Source of the DNA: Bradymonas sediminis
Lineage (GTDB): Bacteria > Myxococcota_A > Bradymonadia > Bradymonadales > Bradymonadaceae
Assembly: GCF_003258315.1 (NCBI RefSeq)
Contig: NZ_CP030032.1
Span: 3,536,501 to 3,600,500, forward strand
Direction: 5' to 3'
DNA: 64,000 nucleotides
The notes beneath the pieces were generated by a model. That model was not told the DNA's origin. It saw only the letters and a program-made list of their open reading frames with translations, and did no database searches. Shown here piece by piece: positions 36,611-45,501 of this stretch. The translations under genes were made by a program, and so were the position numbers. The stretch's first letter is position 1. Every line of letters begins with the position of its first letter.

Positions 36611-37005
36611 AATGGCCCCTGGGTAACCCGATGAGAAAGGGATCCGTGGAAGGCAACCAGCGCGCAAAAACCCAGCGCGAAGACAAAATTAAGCCCGCCA
36701 AAAAGCAGCACGTCGCGGGCGAAGATGAACTCCAACACATTCATGCTGAGCACCAGCGCGATCTGCACCGCGGCGCACACCCGCGGGCGAAAGCGGCTCA
36801 AGACCCAGGCGGCGATAAATACTTCGCCGACGCCGATCAAGAGGATAAGCCAGGGCGCGACCTCGGCTCCGAGCACGCGCGCGACGATGGCCTCGTGGCG
36901 CGGGACATTGCCCAGGATCTTCGCCCACAGGCCATTGGCCACCCACACCCCGGCGATCACAACGGCGAGGCCGGTACGAAGCAATTGTCGTGTGCGCTGG
37001 TTCAT
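36607..37005 (-). CDS. DoxX-family membrane protein
   Basis: First gene of the operon on the minus strand. The 132-residue protein has four TM helices (LLRTGLAVVIAGVWVANGLW, PWLILLIGVGEVFIAAWVL, VCAAVQIALVLSMNVLEFIF, LNFVFALGFCALVAFH), the DoxX/DoxD pattern. The start at 37005 has a GAGGAG ribosome site 5 nt upstream. DoxX proteins often partner redox enzymes; the substrate here is unknown. Confidence 0.8.
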   Translation of the reverse strand: MNQRTRQLLRTGLAVVIAGVWVANGLWAKILGNVPRHEAIVARVLGAEVAPWLILLIGVGEVFIAAWVLSRFRPRVCAAVQIALVLSMNVLEFIFARDVLLFGGLNFVFALGFCALVAFHGSLSHRVTQGPL

Positions 37006-37093
37006 TGTCGCTCCTCGGTCGATTGTCCCCCGGACCTTTGGGCACAACGGCCCGACTGTCAACGGCGCAGTCGCCCGAGCATCCTCGGCTCAA

Positions 37094-38614
37094 TCACAAA
37101 TACGGCGACATCAACCGAAACGTCCCGTCCCGAAGTTGGCGCCAGAAGCCGCGTTTGTCGTAGTCCTCCAGGGTGATCTGCGTGGCGTCCTCGAGCTTGG
37201 CACAAGCCCAGTCGTCCAGGCGTCCGGCCAGCTCGCCGTCGTAGCATTCGACGTCAAATTCGAAGTTGAGCCGGTGGCTTCGCGGGTCCCAATTCGAGGA
37301 GCCAAACACCATCCAATGGCGGTCGACGACCATCACCTTACTATGCTCAAACGGCGGAGCCGTCAGCCAGGCGCGACACCCGAATTGCAGCAGCGGGCGC
37401 ATCAGGCCGAAAGACGCCCATTGCACATAGGGCAGGTTATTTTTGCCCGGCATGATGACGTCGACCTCGACGCCGCGCATGGCCGCCAGGTTCAGCGCGT
37501 CGATAAGCGACGGGTCGGGCAAAAAATAGGGCGTAACGATCCGGATGCTCTCGCGCGCGGCGGTGATCGCCCCGAGCAACATCCACGGCATCTTGTCGAG
37601 ATTATCGTCCGGGCCGTCCGCGATGCCTCGGGCCAGCAACTTCCCGGCGGGCTTGGGCGCGGGGAACCATTTGGTGCCGCGCAGTTCCTCGCCGGTGGCG
37701 AAGTTCCAATCGTCGACGAAGACCTCCTGGAGGTGGGAGACGACCGGGCCGGCCAGGCGGAAGTGGATATCCTTGGTGGGCTGCTTGCTCGGCTCTTCGA
37801 GCATATGTGAGGTGCGGATATTCATGCCGCCGGTGAAGCCAATCTGGCCGTCGACGACCAGAATTTTACGGTGATTCCTCAGGTTCGCGGTCATCAAATG
37901 GGGCGGAAATATCTGGGGCAAAAAGCGCGCGGCCCGCACTTTTTTGCGCCGCAAATATCCCATGATCGACGGAAATGAGTAGTGCAAGCCGGCGGCGTCG
38001 ACGAGCACGCGCACCGCGACGCCGCGCTCGGAGGCCTCGGCCAGCGCGTCCGCGAAGATGCGGCCCCACTTATCATTGTCGAAGATGAAGCTCGACAGCG
38101 CGATGGAGGTCTTCGCCTCCCCGATCGCCTTGAGCATCGCCGGGTAGGCCTGCTCGCCGTTAAAGAGCACGTCGACGTTGTTGGAGGTGAGCAAGGGGCG
38201 CGTGGCGACTTCGTTGACGACCCGAATCAACCCGCCCAGGTGCGCCACGTCGACGGGCAGATAGCTCCGGCCGGTGCTGCCCTCGACGCAGTATTCGCTC
38301 GGGGCGCTCTCGGCGGCCTCCCCGTCCAGCCCGGGGTTAAACGAGGCGCTGCGCGCGTCGCGAAACGCATAGGCGCTGCGATCCCCGCGCAATTCCACGG
38401 CGCGCCGCCGAATCCGGTTCACCCCGAGCATCAGATACAGCGCGCTGCCGATAAAGGGCACCAGCCAACTAAGCCCAATCCAGCCGATCGCCGAGCGTGT
38501 TTCACGCTTGTGCAAAACGATATGAGTGGTGGTAAAGACGGCCGACAGCGGCGCGAGGACGGCCAGAATCGTCGGCGCCCACTCTGCTACCCAAGTTATG
38601 GCGGCTCCCAACAC
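37094..38614 (-). CDS. cls: cardiolipin synthase-like phospholipase D protein
   Basis: Integral membrane enzyme that joins phosphatidylglycerol molecules to make cardiolipin. Two N-terminal TM helices (about 10-28 and 42-60) are followed by two HKD motifs. Motif 1 is in NHRKILVVDGQIGFTGGMNI and motif 2 in FEHSKVMVVDRHWMVFGSSNWD; each has His, Lys and Asp in the correct order. The C-terminal part, GELAGRLDDWACAKL, is typical. The GTG start at 38614 has GAGGA 6 nt upstream. Length (506) is normal. It is not overlapped by its neighbours and sits 89 bp upstream (in transcription) of the DoxX-like gene. Confidence 0.9.
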   Translation of the reverse strand: MLGAAITWVAEWAPTILAVLAPLSAVFTTTHIVLHKRETRSAIGWIGLSWLVPFIGSALYLMLGVNRIRRRAVELRGDRSAYAFRDARSASFNPGLDGEAAESAPSEYCVEGSTGRSYLPVDVAHLGGLIRVVNEVATRPLLTSNNVDVLFNGEQAYPAMLKAIGEAKTSIALSSFIFDNDKWGRIFADALAEASERGVAVRVLVDAAGLHYSFPSIMGYLRRKKVRAARFLPQIFPPHLMTANLRNHRKILVVDGQIGFTGGMNIRTSHMLEEPSKQPTKDIHFRLAGPVVSHLQEVFVDDWNFATGEELRGTKWFPAPKPAGKLLARGIADGPDDNLDKMPWMLLGAITAARESIRIVTPYFLPDPSLIDALNLAAMRGVEVDVIMPGKNNLPYVQWASFGLMRPLLQFGCRAWLTAPPFEHSKVMVVDRHWMVFGSSNWDPRSHRLNFEFDVECYDGELAGRLDDWACAKLEDATQITLEDYDKRGFWRQLRDGTFRLMSPYL

Positions 38615-38755
38615 GGTTGTCCTCGCTGCAAAAATATGGCTAAGTAGGCCCGCAACACGCTGAAATTCTGAGGCCGAAACGCTCGGCTACGATGGAACGC
38701 ATAAACGCCGGAGGCGGCCCAGAAATTCGCCCTATTCTCCGACCGGAGCATCTCT

Positions 38756-39766
38756 ATGCTGGACCTTAATCGACTCAACCGAATCCGACTAAGCGCCAAC
38801 CCTCGGGCTCAAAAGGTCATGGGAAACCTCGTCCTGATGCCCAATTACGATCTGCCTCCGCGGGTCAAGATTGACTTTGAGGGCTTTGATAACCTGCCCA
38901 ATGAGCCAGTTATATTCGCGCTAAACCACACCGATCGCTATAATTATTGGCCCTTCCAATACAAGCTATGGCGCAGTTTGGATCGTTATACCGCAACCTG
39001 GGTGAAGGGGAAATATTACGAAAACCCGGCGCTCGGCCAATTTATGGAGGTCATGAATAATATCCCCACGGTCTCGCGGGGCTATCTCATCGCGCGCGAT
39101 TTCCAGGCGGTTTGTGAGCGAACGCCCTCGGGCGACGAATACCGCGCCCTGCGCGACGCCGTAAATAGCGTGGCCGGGCTCGACGCCCCGCCCTACGAGC
39201 CTAGCGCGCTGGCCAAGGTCGTGCCAGCGCCGATCCTGGAGAAGGCGCGCGACGTGCTGGGCGTGGCCTTTGCGCCCCACCAGGAAGACTACCCCACCTA
39301 TATCAATCGCCTCTTCGGCCAGATGATGGCGCGCTTTGTCGAGCTCAATATCGAAGCGCAGCAAAAGAACCTGGACCTGCTCATCTTCCCCCAGGGGACG
39401 CGCTCGATTCGGCTGTCGCGCGGGCGCATCGGCATGGCCCAGATGGCGCTTTACCTCAAAGCCCCGGTCATCCCGGTGGGCTGCAACGGCTCCGACAAGG
39501 TCTACCCGGGCAACTCCCCGATTGGCTCGCCGGGCCATATTATCTACCGCGCAGGGGAGCCGATTTATTACGAAGACATGGCCGAATTTCACATCGACGC
39601 CCCCTTCGAGCCCTTCACTGCCGAGGCGGAGTCCCTGCATTATGACGCGTTTCAGGGCTATATCGACGAAGTCATGGAGCGCATCAACGTTCTGCTTGAC
39701 CCGCCCTACCAATTTGCAGAGGATCTCGAGAGCGACGGGGTCCGCGGCGGCAAGCGATTCCTCTAA
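38756..39766 (+). CDS. PlsC-like lysophospholipid acyltransferase, variant motifs
   Basis: Cytoplasmic-side phospholipid acyltransferase-fold protein of 336 residues. Motif I is NHTDRYN rather than the canonical H-x4-D, since the fifth residue after His is Asn. The other expected stretch, LLIFPQGTRSIRLSRGRIGMA, has Gln where most PlsC proteins have Glu (EGTR). Then MALYLKAPVIPVGCNGSDKV matches motif IV. GGAG lies 7 nt before the ATG. The divergent cardiolipin synthase gene starts 141 bp away, so both may serve envelope lipid remodelling. Activity is not certain with these substitutions. Confidence 0.75.
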   Translation: MLDLNRLNRIRLSANPRAQKVMGNLVLMPNYDLPPRVKIDFEGFDNLPNEPVIFALNHTDRYNYWPFQYKLWRSLDRYTATWVKGKYYENPALGQFMEVMNNIPTVSRGYLIARDFQAVCERTPSGDEYRALRDAVNSVAGLDAPPYEPSALAKVVPAPILEKARDVLGVAFAPHQEDYPTYINRLFGQMMARFVELNIEAQQKNLDLLIFPQGTRSIRLSRGRIGMAQMALYLKAPVIPVGCNGSDKVYPGNSPIGSPGHIIYRAGEPIYYEDMAEFHIDAPFEPFTAEAESLHYDAFQGYIDEVMERINVLLDPPYQFAEDLESDGVRGGKRFL

Positions 39767-39889
39767 AGCGGGCGTGTCGCGATGATGATTGTAGGCATCC
39801 GCCAAAATCGTGTATGTTCCCTAAAATTAATATGCAGACAATGGGTGTCTACGTATTTAGTTTCCCTAACATTTGTGGAGATGTGAATT

Positions 39890-40153
39890 ATGAGCAGCTA
39901 TTATAAGACGATCGACGGCGTTAAATATGACCGCGAGCTCCTTGAGCTTGCCGACAAACTTACCCAGGGCCAGGGTGACGGACGCCTGAGCACCGACGAC
40001 GCCAAGCAGCTCTACGAAGAAGTCGTCGACGGCGACAACTACACCGACATCGAGAAAGCGACGGTCAAATTTATCCGCGACAATTATAAATGGACCGAAG
40101 CCGCGGACGACTGGTTCCGCACCGAAATCCGCAAATGGGCCGCGACCAAATAA
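39890..40153 (+). CDS. small acidic protein, family not recognised
   Basis: 87 residues, very acidic and helical (GDGRLSTDDAKQLYEEVVDGD, DIEKATVKFIRDNYKWTEAADDWFRTEIRKWA). An Asp-rich GDGRLSTDD stretch resembles an EF-hand loop but the full calcium loop pattern is incomplete. GGAG lies 8 nt before the ATG. No signal peptide or Cys. It lies alone ahead of the kynurenine operon, separated by 107 bp. Function unknown. Confidence 0.7.
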   Translation: MSSYYKTIDGVKYDRELLELADKLTQGQGDGRLSTDDAKQLYEEVVDGDNYTDIEKATVKFIRDNYKWTEAADDWFRTEIRKWAATK

Positions 40154-40260
40154 GCCCGACCCAACCCCTGCGCGCGCGCCGCTCCGGCGCGCGCGCAGCG
40201 TCCCCCTCCCGCCACGAATATCTTCGACACAACCCTACGCCCTTCCCCATGAGACCCGCG

Positions 40261-40788
40261 ATGGCTCAGCTGCTTCCGCCTATCAACCTCGAAAAATGGA
40301 TCGCCGAAAACCGTGACCTCCTAAAGCCCCCGGTGGGCAATAAAAAGATCTGGGAGGACGCGCATTTCGACATCTTTATCGTCGGTGGCCCAAACGCCCG
40401 AAAAGACTATCATATCAATCAAAGCGAGGAGTTTTTCCGCATGATTGAGGGTGATATGGTCTTAAAGGTCGTCGAGGAGGACGCCGACGGCGCGCACCAT
40501 TTCCGCGACATCACCATCCGCGAGGGCGAGATCTTTCTGCTCCCCGCCGGCGTCCCGCACTGCCCGCAGCGCGCGGCCGACACCGTCGGCCTGGTGATCG
40601 AGCACCCGCGCCCCGAGGGCGTCGAAGACGGGCTTCGCTGGTATTGCGAGGGCTGCGGCGAGGTGCTCCACGAGGAGTATTTCCACCTGGTCGACATCGT
40701 CGGCCAGCTCAAGCGGGCCATCGAAGACTTCTGGGCGGACGACGAAAAACGCACCTGCACCCATTGCGGCGAGCGCCTGAAAAAATAG
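40261..40788 (+). CDS. nbaC: 3-hydroxyanthranilate 3,4-dioxygenase
   Basis: Cupin iron dioxygenase that opens 3-hydroxyanthranilate to 2-amino-3-carboxymuconate semialdehyde. The 175-residue length fits the bacterial form. It has the cupin motif YHINQSEEFF, with the His and Glu iron ligands, and VPHCPQR with the third His. A C-terminal second iron site follows (CEGC and CTHC pairs), present in bacterial but not animal enzymes. The start is the ATG at 40261, beginning MAQLLPPINLEKW. It is the first of four pathway genes. Confidence 0.92.
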   Translation: MAQLLPPINLEKWIAENRDLLKPPVGNKKIWEDAHFDIFIVGGPNARKDYHINQSEEFFRMIEGDMVLKVVEEDADGAHHFRDITIREGEIFLLPAGVPHCPQRAADTVGLVIEHPRPEGVEDGLRWYCEGCGEVLHEEYFHLVDIVGQLKRAIEDFWADDEKRTCTHCGERLKK

Positions 40789-40854
40789 CCCCGCGCGGAA
40801 TCGCATCTTCGCCTGAGCCCCGTTGCATTAAGCCCCTATGACACCGGTAGCCTG

Positions 40855-41934
40855 ATGAAAATCGACATCCACGCCCATATTCTCCCCCGCGATTGGCCCG
40901 ACCTGCGCGAGCGATACGGCTACGGCGGGTTTATCCGCCTGGAGCATACGGGCACCGGGTGCGCGAAGATGATGAAGGGGCAGACCTTCTTTCGCGAGGT
41001 CCACCCGAACCTGTGGGACCCGGCGGTGCGCGTGGAGGAGTGCGACGCCCAGGGCGTCGACGTTCAGGTGCTCTCGACCGTCCCGGTGATGTTTAGCTAT
41101 TGGGCCAAGCCGGCCGACACCCACGACCTCTCAAAGATCCTCAACGACCATATCGCCGACTGCATCGCGCGCTTCCCCAAGCGCTTTATGGGGCTGGGCA
41201 CCGTGCCGATGCAGGCGCCCAGGCGCGCCGCCCAGGAGCTGGAGCGCTGCATCAACGACCTCGGGCTGGTGGGCGTGCAGATCGGCACGCACGTCGAGAA
41301 CCAGAACCTCGACGATCCCATCTTCGACCCGTTCTGGCAGGCCGCCAACGACCTGGGCGCCGCGATCTTCGTGCACCCCTGGGATATGATGGGCTTTGAC
41401 GATCTGCCGCGCCACTGGCTCCCCTGGCTGGTGAGCATGCCGGCGGAATCCTCCCGCGCGATCTGCTCGCTGATGATGGGCGGGGTGATCGAGAAATACC
41501 CGCGCATTCGCTTCGCCTTTGCCCACGGCGGCGGCTCCTTTGCCGCCACGCTGGGGCGCATCGACCACGGCTTCAAGATGCGCCCGGACCTCTGCCAGAC
41601 CCAAACCTCGACCCCGCCCAGCGAGCTGGCCCGGCGCATCTATATCGACTCGCTGGTCCACGACCCGCGCGCCCTGGAATTCGTCGTGGATATCTTCGGC
41701 GAGGAACGCATCGCCCTCGGCACCGACTACCCCTTCCCGCTGGGTGAGTTGGCCCCCGGACAGCTTATCGAGTCGGTGGACTTTTTGAGCGCTGCGGCGC
41801 GCGAGCGCATGCTCAGCGGCACCGCGCTCGAGTGGGCAAACCGCGCGCGCGCCGACTATGAGACCGACGCCAGTCGGGCGCACTCCGTGCGCATCACGCG
41901 CTCCTGCTGCGGGCCGGTGACCCATCATGACTAA
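40855..41934 (+). CDS. nbaD: 2-amino-3-carboxymuconate-6-semialdehyde decarboxylase (ACMSD)
   Basis: Zinc amidohydrolase-fold decarboxylase that removes the carboxyl group from the dioxygenase product, turning it away from quinolinate and towards 2-aminomuconate semialdehyde. The N-terminal DIHAHILP holds metal ligands His6 and His8. The further ligand motifs AIFVHPWD, FAHGGG and GTDYPFP occur in family order. Length (359) is typical. It lies 66 bp after the dioxygenase gene and overlaps the next gene by 8 bp (41927-41934). Confidence 0.92.
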   Translation: MKIDIHAHILPRDWPDLRERYGYGGFIRLEHTGTGCAKMMKGQTFFREVHPNLWDPAVRVEECDAQGVDVQVLSTVPVMFSYWAKPADTHDLSKILNDHIADCIARFPKRFMGLGTVPMQAPRRAAQELERCINDLGLVGVQIGTHVENQNLDDPIFDPFWQAANDLGAAIFVHPWDMMGFDDLPRHWLPWLVSMPAESSRAICSLMMGGVIEKYPRIRFAFAHGGGSFAATLGRIDHGFKMRPDLCQTQTSTPPSELARRIYIDSLVHDPRALEFVVDIFGEERIALGTDYPFPLGELAPGQLIESVDFLSAAARERMLSGTALEWANRARADYETDASRAHSVRITRSCCGPVTHHD

Positions 41935-42817
41935 GGCAATCTCGCTGCAAATCACCCTCGGCGACCGCGCCTACCGGGTCGACCCAACCGCCTCACACAC
42001 CCTGGCGATTCCCCTTTACTTTGAAGGACTTAACGCCGAGGTAAGCAATAGCTGCGCGTCATCAAAAGCGGCGGCACAGCCCAACGCCTTTCACCTGACG
42101 AGCGCCCACGCCGCCCCGGCGCGCGCCGAGGGTTTCGTCGGCGACACGCGCCTTGGCGGCAGCGCCAATTGCGCCGATATCCACCTGAACCCGCACGGAA
42201 ACGGCACCCACACCGAGTGCGTCGGGCATCTGGTGGACGAGGCGGTCGCGGTCGGCGAATTGGCGACCCAGGCGCTGATCCCGGCGGTGATCTTAAGCGT
42301 TGGGCTGGAGCGTCTGGGCGACACCGACGAGTCCTACGGCGGGGCGAGCGCCCCCGACGACCGCGTACTGACCAGACGGGCGCTTGAGAGCGCGTGGCGC
42401 GCGCTTAAAACCCGCGCCGACGACGTCTGCGTAGCGTTCTGTGAGGCGCTCATCCTTCGCACCCTCCCGAACTCGGCCGACAAAATGACGCGCCAATACG
42501 GCGGCTCGAACCCGCCCTACCCGACCGCCGAAGCCGTCGCCTGGCTGGGCAAGATGGGCTGCGAGCACCTCGTGCTGGACCTGCCCTCGCTTGACCGAGA
42601 GGTCGACCAGAGTCGACTGCCCAACCATCATCGATTCTTCGATCTGCCACCGGGCGCGCACAGCCTGCAGGGCCTGGCGCCCAGCCCCAAGACCGTCACC
42701 GAGATGGCGTTTATCCCCGATGAACTCGGCGATTGCCCAGGCTTCTTAAGCCTTCAGATTCCACGATTTGCCCTCGACGCAGCCCCCTCTCGCCCGCTAT
42801 TTTTCAATATTATTTGA
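41927..42817 (+). CDS. kynB: cyclase-family kynurenine formamidase
   Basis: Probable arylformamidase that hydrolyses N-formylkynurenine to kynurenine. It belongs to the metal-dependent cyclase family, with the hallmark HGNGTHTECVGH (H-x-G-T-H-x-E/D). The 296 residues are longer than most bacterial KynB proteins, with extra sequence at both ends. The start overlaps the decarboxylase by 8 bp. Assignment as formamidase rests on the cyclase motif together with the neighbouring kynurenine-pathway genes; no specificity residue is claimed. Confidence 0.8.
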   Translation: MTKAISLQITLGDRAYRVDPTASHTLAIPLYFEGLNAEVSNSCASSKAAAQPNAFHLTSAHAAPARAEGFVGDTRLGGSANCADIHLNPHGNGTHTECVGHLVDEAVAVGELATQALIPAVILSVGLERLGDTDESYGGASAPDDRVLTRRALESAWRALKTRADDVCVAFCEALILRTLPNSADKMTRQYGGSNPPYPTAEAVAWLGKMGCEHLVLDLPSLDREVDQSRLPNHHRFFDLPPGAHSLQGLAPSPKTVTEMAFIPDELGDCPGFLSLQIPRFALDAAPSRPLFFNII

Positions 42818-42845
42818 CCTCATTTTCAATCCATCGAGACCGCCC

Positions 42846-44123
42846 ATGACCGCTCCAACCGACTTCGATTACGCCCTCAAACTCGACCGCGAAGATCCGC
42901 TGGCAGACTTTCGTGACCAGTTCTTTATCCCCGAGCAATCGGGCGGAGAGCCGAGCATTTATCTATGCGGTAACTCCCTGGGATTGCAGCCCAAAGGCGT
43001 GCGCGCCGATGTTGATCGCGAGCTGGAGGATTGGGCCAGACTCGGCGTCGACGGCCACTTCGAAGCCCGCGACCCCTGGCTCGGCTATCACGCTTATTTT
43101 TCGGAGCAATTAAGCCCCATCGTGGGCGCGAGCCCGAGTGAAATCGTCGTGATGAATTCGCTCACGACGAATCTTCATTTTATGATGATCTCCTTCTATC
43201 AGCCCACCCAAACCCGCTACAAAATCCTGATGGAGGGCGGCGCCTTCCCCTCGGATCACTACGCTGTCGACAGCCAGGCCGCCCTCCACGGCTTTGACCC
43301 CAAAGACGCGGTCATCAAGCTCGCCCCGCGCCCCGGCGAGGAGTGCCTGCGCGACGAAGACGTGCTGGCGGCGATCGAGGACGCGGGTGAGGAATTGGCC
43401 CTGGTGATGCTCGGCGGCGTCAACTTCTATACCGGGCAAGTCTTCGATATGGGCGCGATCACCGACGCCGGCCACGCGGTCGGCGCGCGCGTGGGCTTTG
43501 ACCTGGCCCACGCGGTCGGAAACGTCGAACTTCGCCTGCACGATTGGGGCGTCGATTTCGCGGTCTGGTGCTCCTATAAATACCTAAACGCCGGCCCCGG
43601 CGCGACCGGCGGCTGCTTCGTGCACGAGCGGTGGGCGATGGCCCCCGGCCTCCCGCGGCTCACGGGCTGGTGGGGCAACGACCCGGACACCCGCTTTGAG
43701 ATGAAGCCCGAGTTCGTGCCGCAGCCCGGCGCTGCCGGCTGGCAGGTCTCCAACGCGCCGGTCTTCGCGATGGCCCCTCAAAAAGCGTCGCTTCGCCTCT
43801 TTAACGAGGCCGGAATGCCCGCGCTGCGCAAAAAATCACTCGCCCTCACCGACTATCTGCTCACCCTTCTCGACGCCCTGCCGGCCGCGTCCTTTGACAT
43901 CATCACCCCGCGCGACCCCGCACGCCGCGGCTCACAGGTGTCGCTCAAAGCCCAAAAAGACGGCAAAAAACTCTTCGACGCGCTCACCGACGGCGGCGTG
44001 ATCTGCGATTATCGCGAGCCCGGCGTCATCCGCATCGCGCCGGCCCCGCTGTATAATTCTTTCGCGGATGTATGGAAGTTTTGGGATATTTTGCGCGGCG
44101 TAATTGGCGCCAACGCCCAATAG
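42846..44123 (+). CDS. kynU: kynureninase
   Basis: PLP enzyme that cleaves kynurenine or 3-hydroxykynurenine to anthranilate or 3-hydroxyanthranilate plus alanine. The family core is visible: IYLCGNSLGLQPKGV, MNSLTTNLHFMM, GVNFYTGQVFDMGAI, VGFDLAHAVGN and the PLP lysine in WCSYKYLNAGPGATGG. The start is the ATG at 42846, 28 bp after the formamidase stop. Length 425. It is the last gene of the operon. A perfect 13-bp inverted repeat begins 41 bp after the stop. Confidence 0.93.
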   Translation: MTAPTDFDYALKLDREDPLADFRDQFFIPEQSGGEPSIYLCGNSLGLQPKGVRADVDRELEDWARLGVDGHFEARDPWLGYHAYFSEQLSPIVGASPSEIVVMNSLTTNLHFMMISFYQPTQTRYKILMEGGAFPSDHYAVDSQAALHGFDPKDAVIKLAPRPGEECLRDEDVLAAIEDAGEELALVMLGGVNFYTGQVFDMGAITDAGHAVGARVGFDLAHAVGNVELRLHDWGVDFAVWCSYKYLNAGPGATGGCFVHERWAMAPGLPRLTGWWGNDPDTRFEMKPEFVPQPGAAGWQVSNAPVFAMAPQKASLRLFNEAGMPALRKKSLALTDYLLTLLDALPAASFDIITPRDPARRGSQVSLKAQKDGKKLFDALTDGGVICDYREPGVIRIAPAPLYNSFADVWKFWDILRGVIGANAQ

Positions 44124-44164
44124 ACCCAAGTCGGCAACCTCGCGCAAAAACTTGAATCTCACTT

Positions 44165-44206
44165 GAGCAAATATTAGCGTTGGGGAGACATCACTAATAT
44201 TTGCTC
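44165..44206. promoter_or_regulatory. 13-bp perfect inverted repeat
   Basis: GAGCAAATATTAG (44165-44177) and CTAATATTTGCTC (44194-44206) with a 16-nt spacer, between kynU and the first Cys-rich gene (ATG at 44221). No T-run follows, so an operator or a 5'-end RNA hairpin is more likely than a simple terminator. Confidence 0.5.
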
Positions 44207-44220
44207 ATACGAGAAACCCG

Positions 44221-45366
44221 ATGAAACCCAGCACGTTTAAATTCGCCGCCGTCGCGCTCACCTCTCTGCTCAGCGCCGGCGTCTTCAGCGCCCCGCGCAG
44301 CGCCGACGCCTGCTCGCCGCCCCAAGAAGGAATCTTTGCCTCTGGAGGAGTCGAATTTGCACAGACGATCCCGACCAACGGCGCCTGGGCGTTTCGCGCC
44401 TATGTTCAGGGTGACGACCTCGACAATTTGAGCATCGAGGTGCGCGACGAGAACGACGCGCTGGTGGCCGGCAGCGTCTCCAACGTCGTGATAAACGAGT
44501 ATTCCTATGAGTATTTCAGCGCGGCTTCCGAGAATTTGGTGGTCTGGACGCCCGCCGAAGCCTTGCTTCCCGAGCACACCTATAGCGTCAGCGTAAGCGC
44601 GCCCCATCCCTACGCCGAAGACCATCTATTCCTCGATGAGCAGACGACCTTTGAGACCGCGGCCAGCCCGCAGGCCAACCTCGAGGTCGCCACCGTGGAA
44701 GGCTCCCCGTCGATTCAAATCACCGAAAACCAGGGAAATTTCGAGTGCTGTGAGACGTCGACCTTCTGTGATTCCTGCGGAAATTGCACCCAATGTTGGG
44801 CGACCTCCTATGTGTACCAGCCCACCATCGATATCGAGGTGAACCTCCCCACGACCGACACCGATCTGCAGACCTATCACCGGGTCGAAGCCTCCAGCGG
44901 CACCTATAATTTGTATTGGAATAACCGTAACACCGAGGCGCTCAATTTTCTCTTTGAAGACGGCGCGCCCGGCCCCTATTGCGTGACCGTGCAGACCTTC
45001 GCCCTGGCCACCCAGGAGTTACTCGACGAGACCGAGACCTGCTTTGAGCAGAGCGAGCTGCCCTCTTATACCGAGCGCGAGCTCGAGGGAGTCACGCGCC
45101 CCGAACAATGCGAGGACGCACCGGACGTGATTGAAGAGCCGGACACCACGACTCAACCCGACACCGGTGAGACGCCCGACACCACCGACGGGCCCGACAC
45201 CGGCGGCCCCGACGCGGGCCCTCAGCCCCCGCAGATCGGCGCCGACACGGACACCGGCTGTGGCTGCAGCTCCACGCCCAACGCGCCGACCTCGCTCTTC
45301 GGCATATTGCTCTTCTTCGCCGCGCTGGGCGCATCGCGCCGGTCGATCTTCTCAGGCCGCAACTAA
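44221..45366 (+). CDS. Cys-rich secreted protein with MYXO-CTERM-like tail, paralogue 1
   Basis: 381 residues, first of three tandem paralogues. A signal peptide (to about residue 30, ...SADAC) is followed by a beta-rich domain with two Cys clusters, the second being CCETSTFCDSCGNCTQC. An Asp/Pro/Thr-rich linker (DTTTQPDTGETPDTTDGPD) leads to a C-terminal sorting module: TGCGCSSTPNAPTS, a TM helix (LFGILLFFAALGA) and a basic end (SRRS). Those features match the MYXO-CTERM tail, which is thought to anchor proteins at the cell surface. A strong terminator ends the gene. Function unknown. Confidence 0.8.
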   Translation: MKPSTFKFAAVALTSLLSAGVFSAPRSADACSPPQEGIFASGGVEFAQTIPTNGAWAFRAYVQGDDLDNLSIEVRDENDALVAGSVSNVVINEYSYEYFSAASENLVVWTPAEALLPEHTYSVSVSAPHPYAEDHLFLDEQTTFETAASPQANLEVATVEGSPSIQITENQGNFECCETSTFCDSCGNCTQCWATSYVYQPTIDIEVNLPTTDTDLQTYHRVEASSGTYNLYWNNRNTEALNFLFEDGAPGPYCVTVQTFALATQELLDETETCFEQSELPSYTERELEGVTRPEQCEDAPDVIEEPDTTTQPDTGETPDTTDGPDTGGPDAGPQPPQIGADTDTGCGCSSTPNAPTSLFGILLFFAALGASRRSIFSGRN

Positions 45367-45373
45367 TCGCAGC

Positions 45374-45409
45374 TTGAGCCGGGGCGCCCAGCCCCGGCTC
45401 AACTTTTTT
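45374..45409 (+). terminator. terminator after Cys-rich paralogue 1
   Basis: A 12-bp stem, TTGAGCCGGGGC (45374-45385) with GCCCCGGCTCAA (45391-45402), then C and six T (45404-45409). Confidence 0.92.
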
Positions 45410-45501
45410 GCGCCCAAAAGTTGAAGTTTGTCGCCGCAACTGTTAGCCATTGCGCATCGTCGACGCCCCTGGGGGCCACCGCATTGACCAAGAGATACGC
45501 T

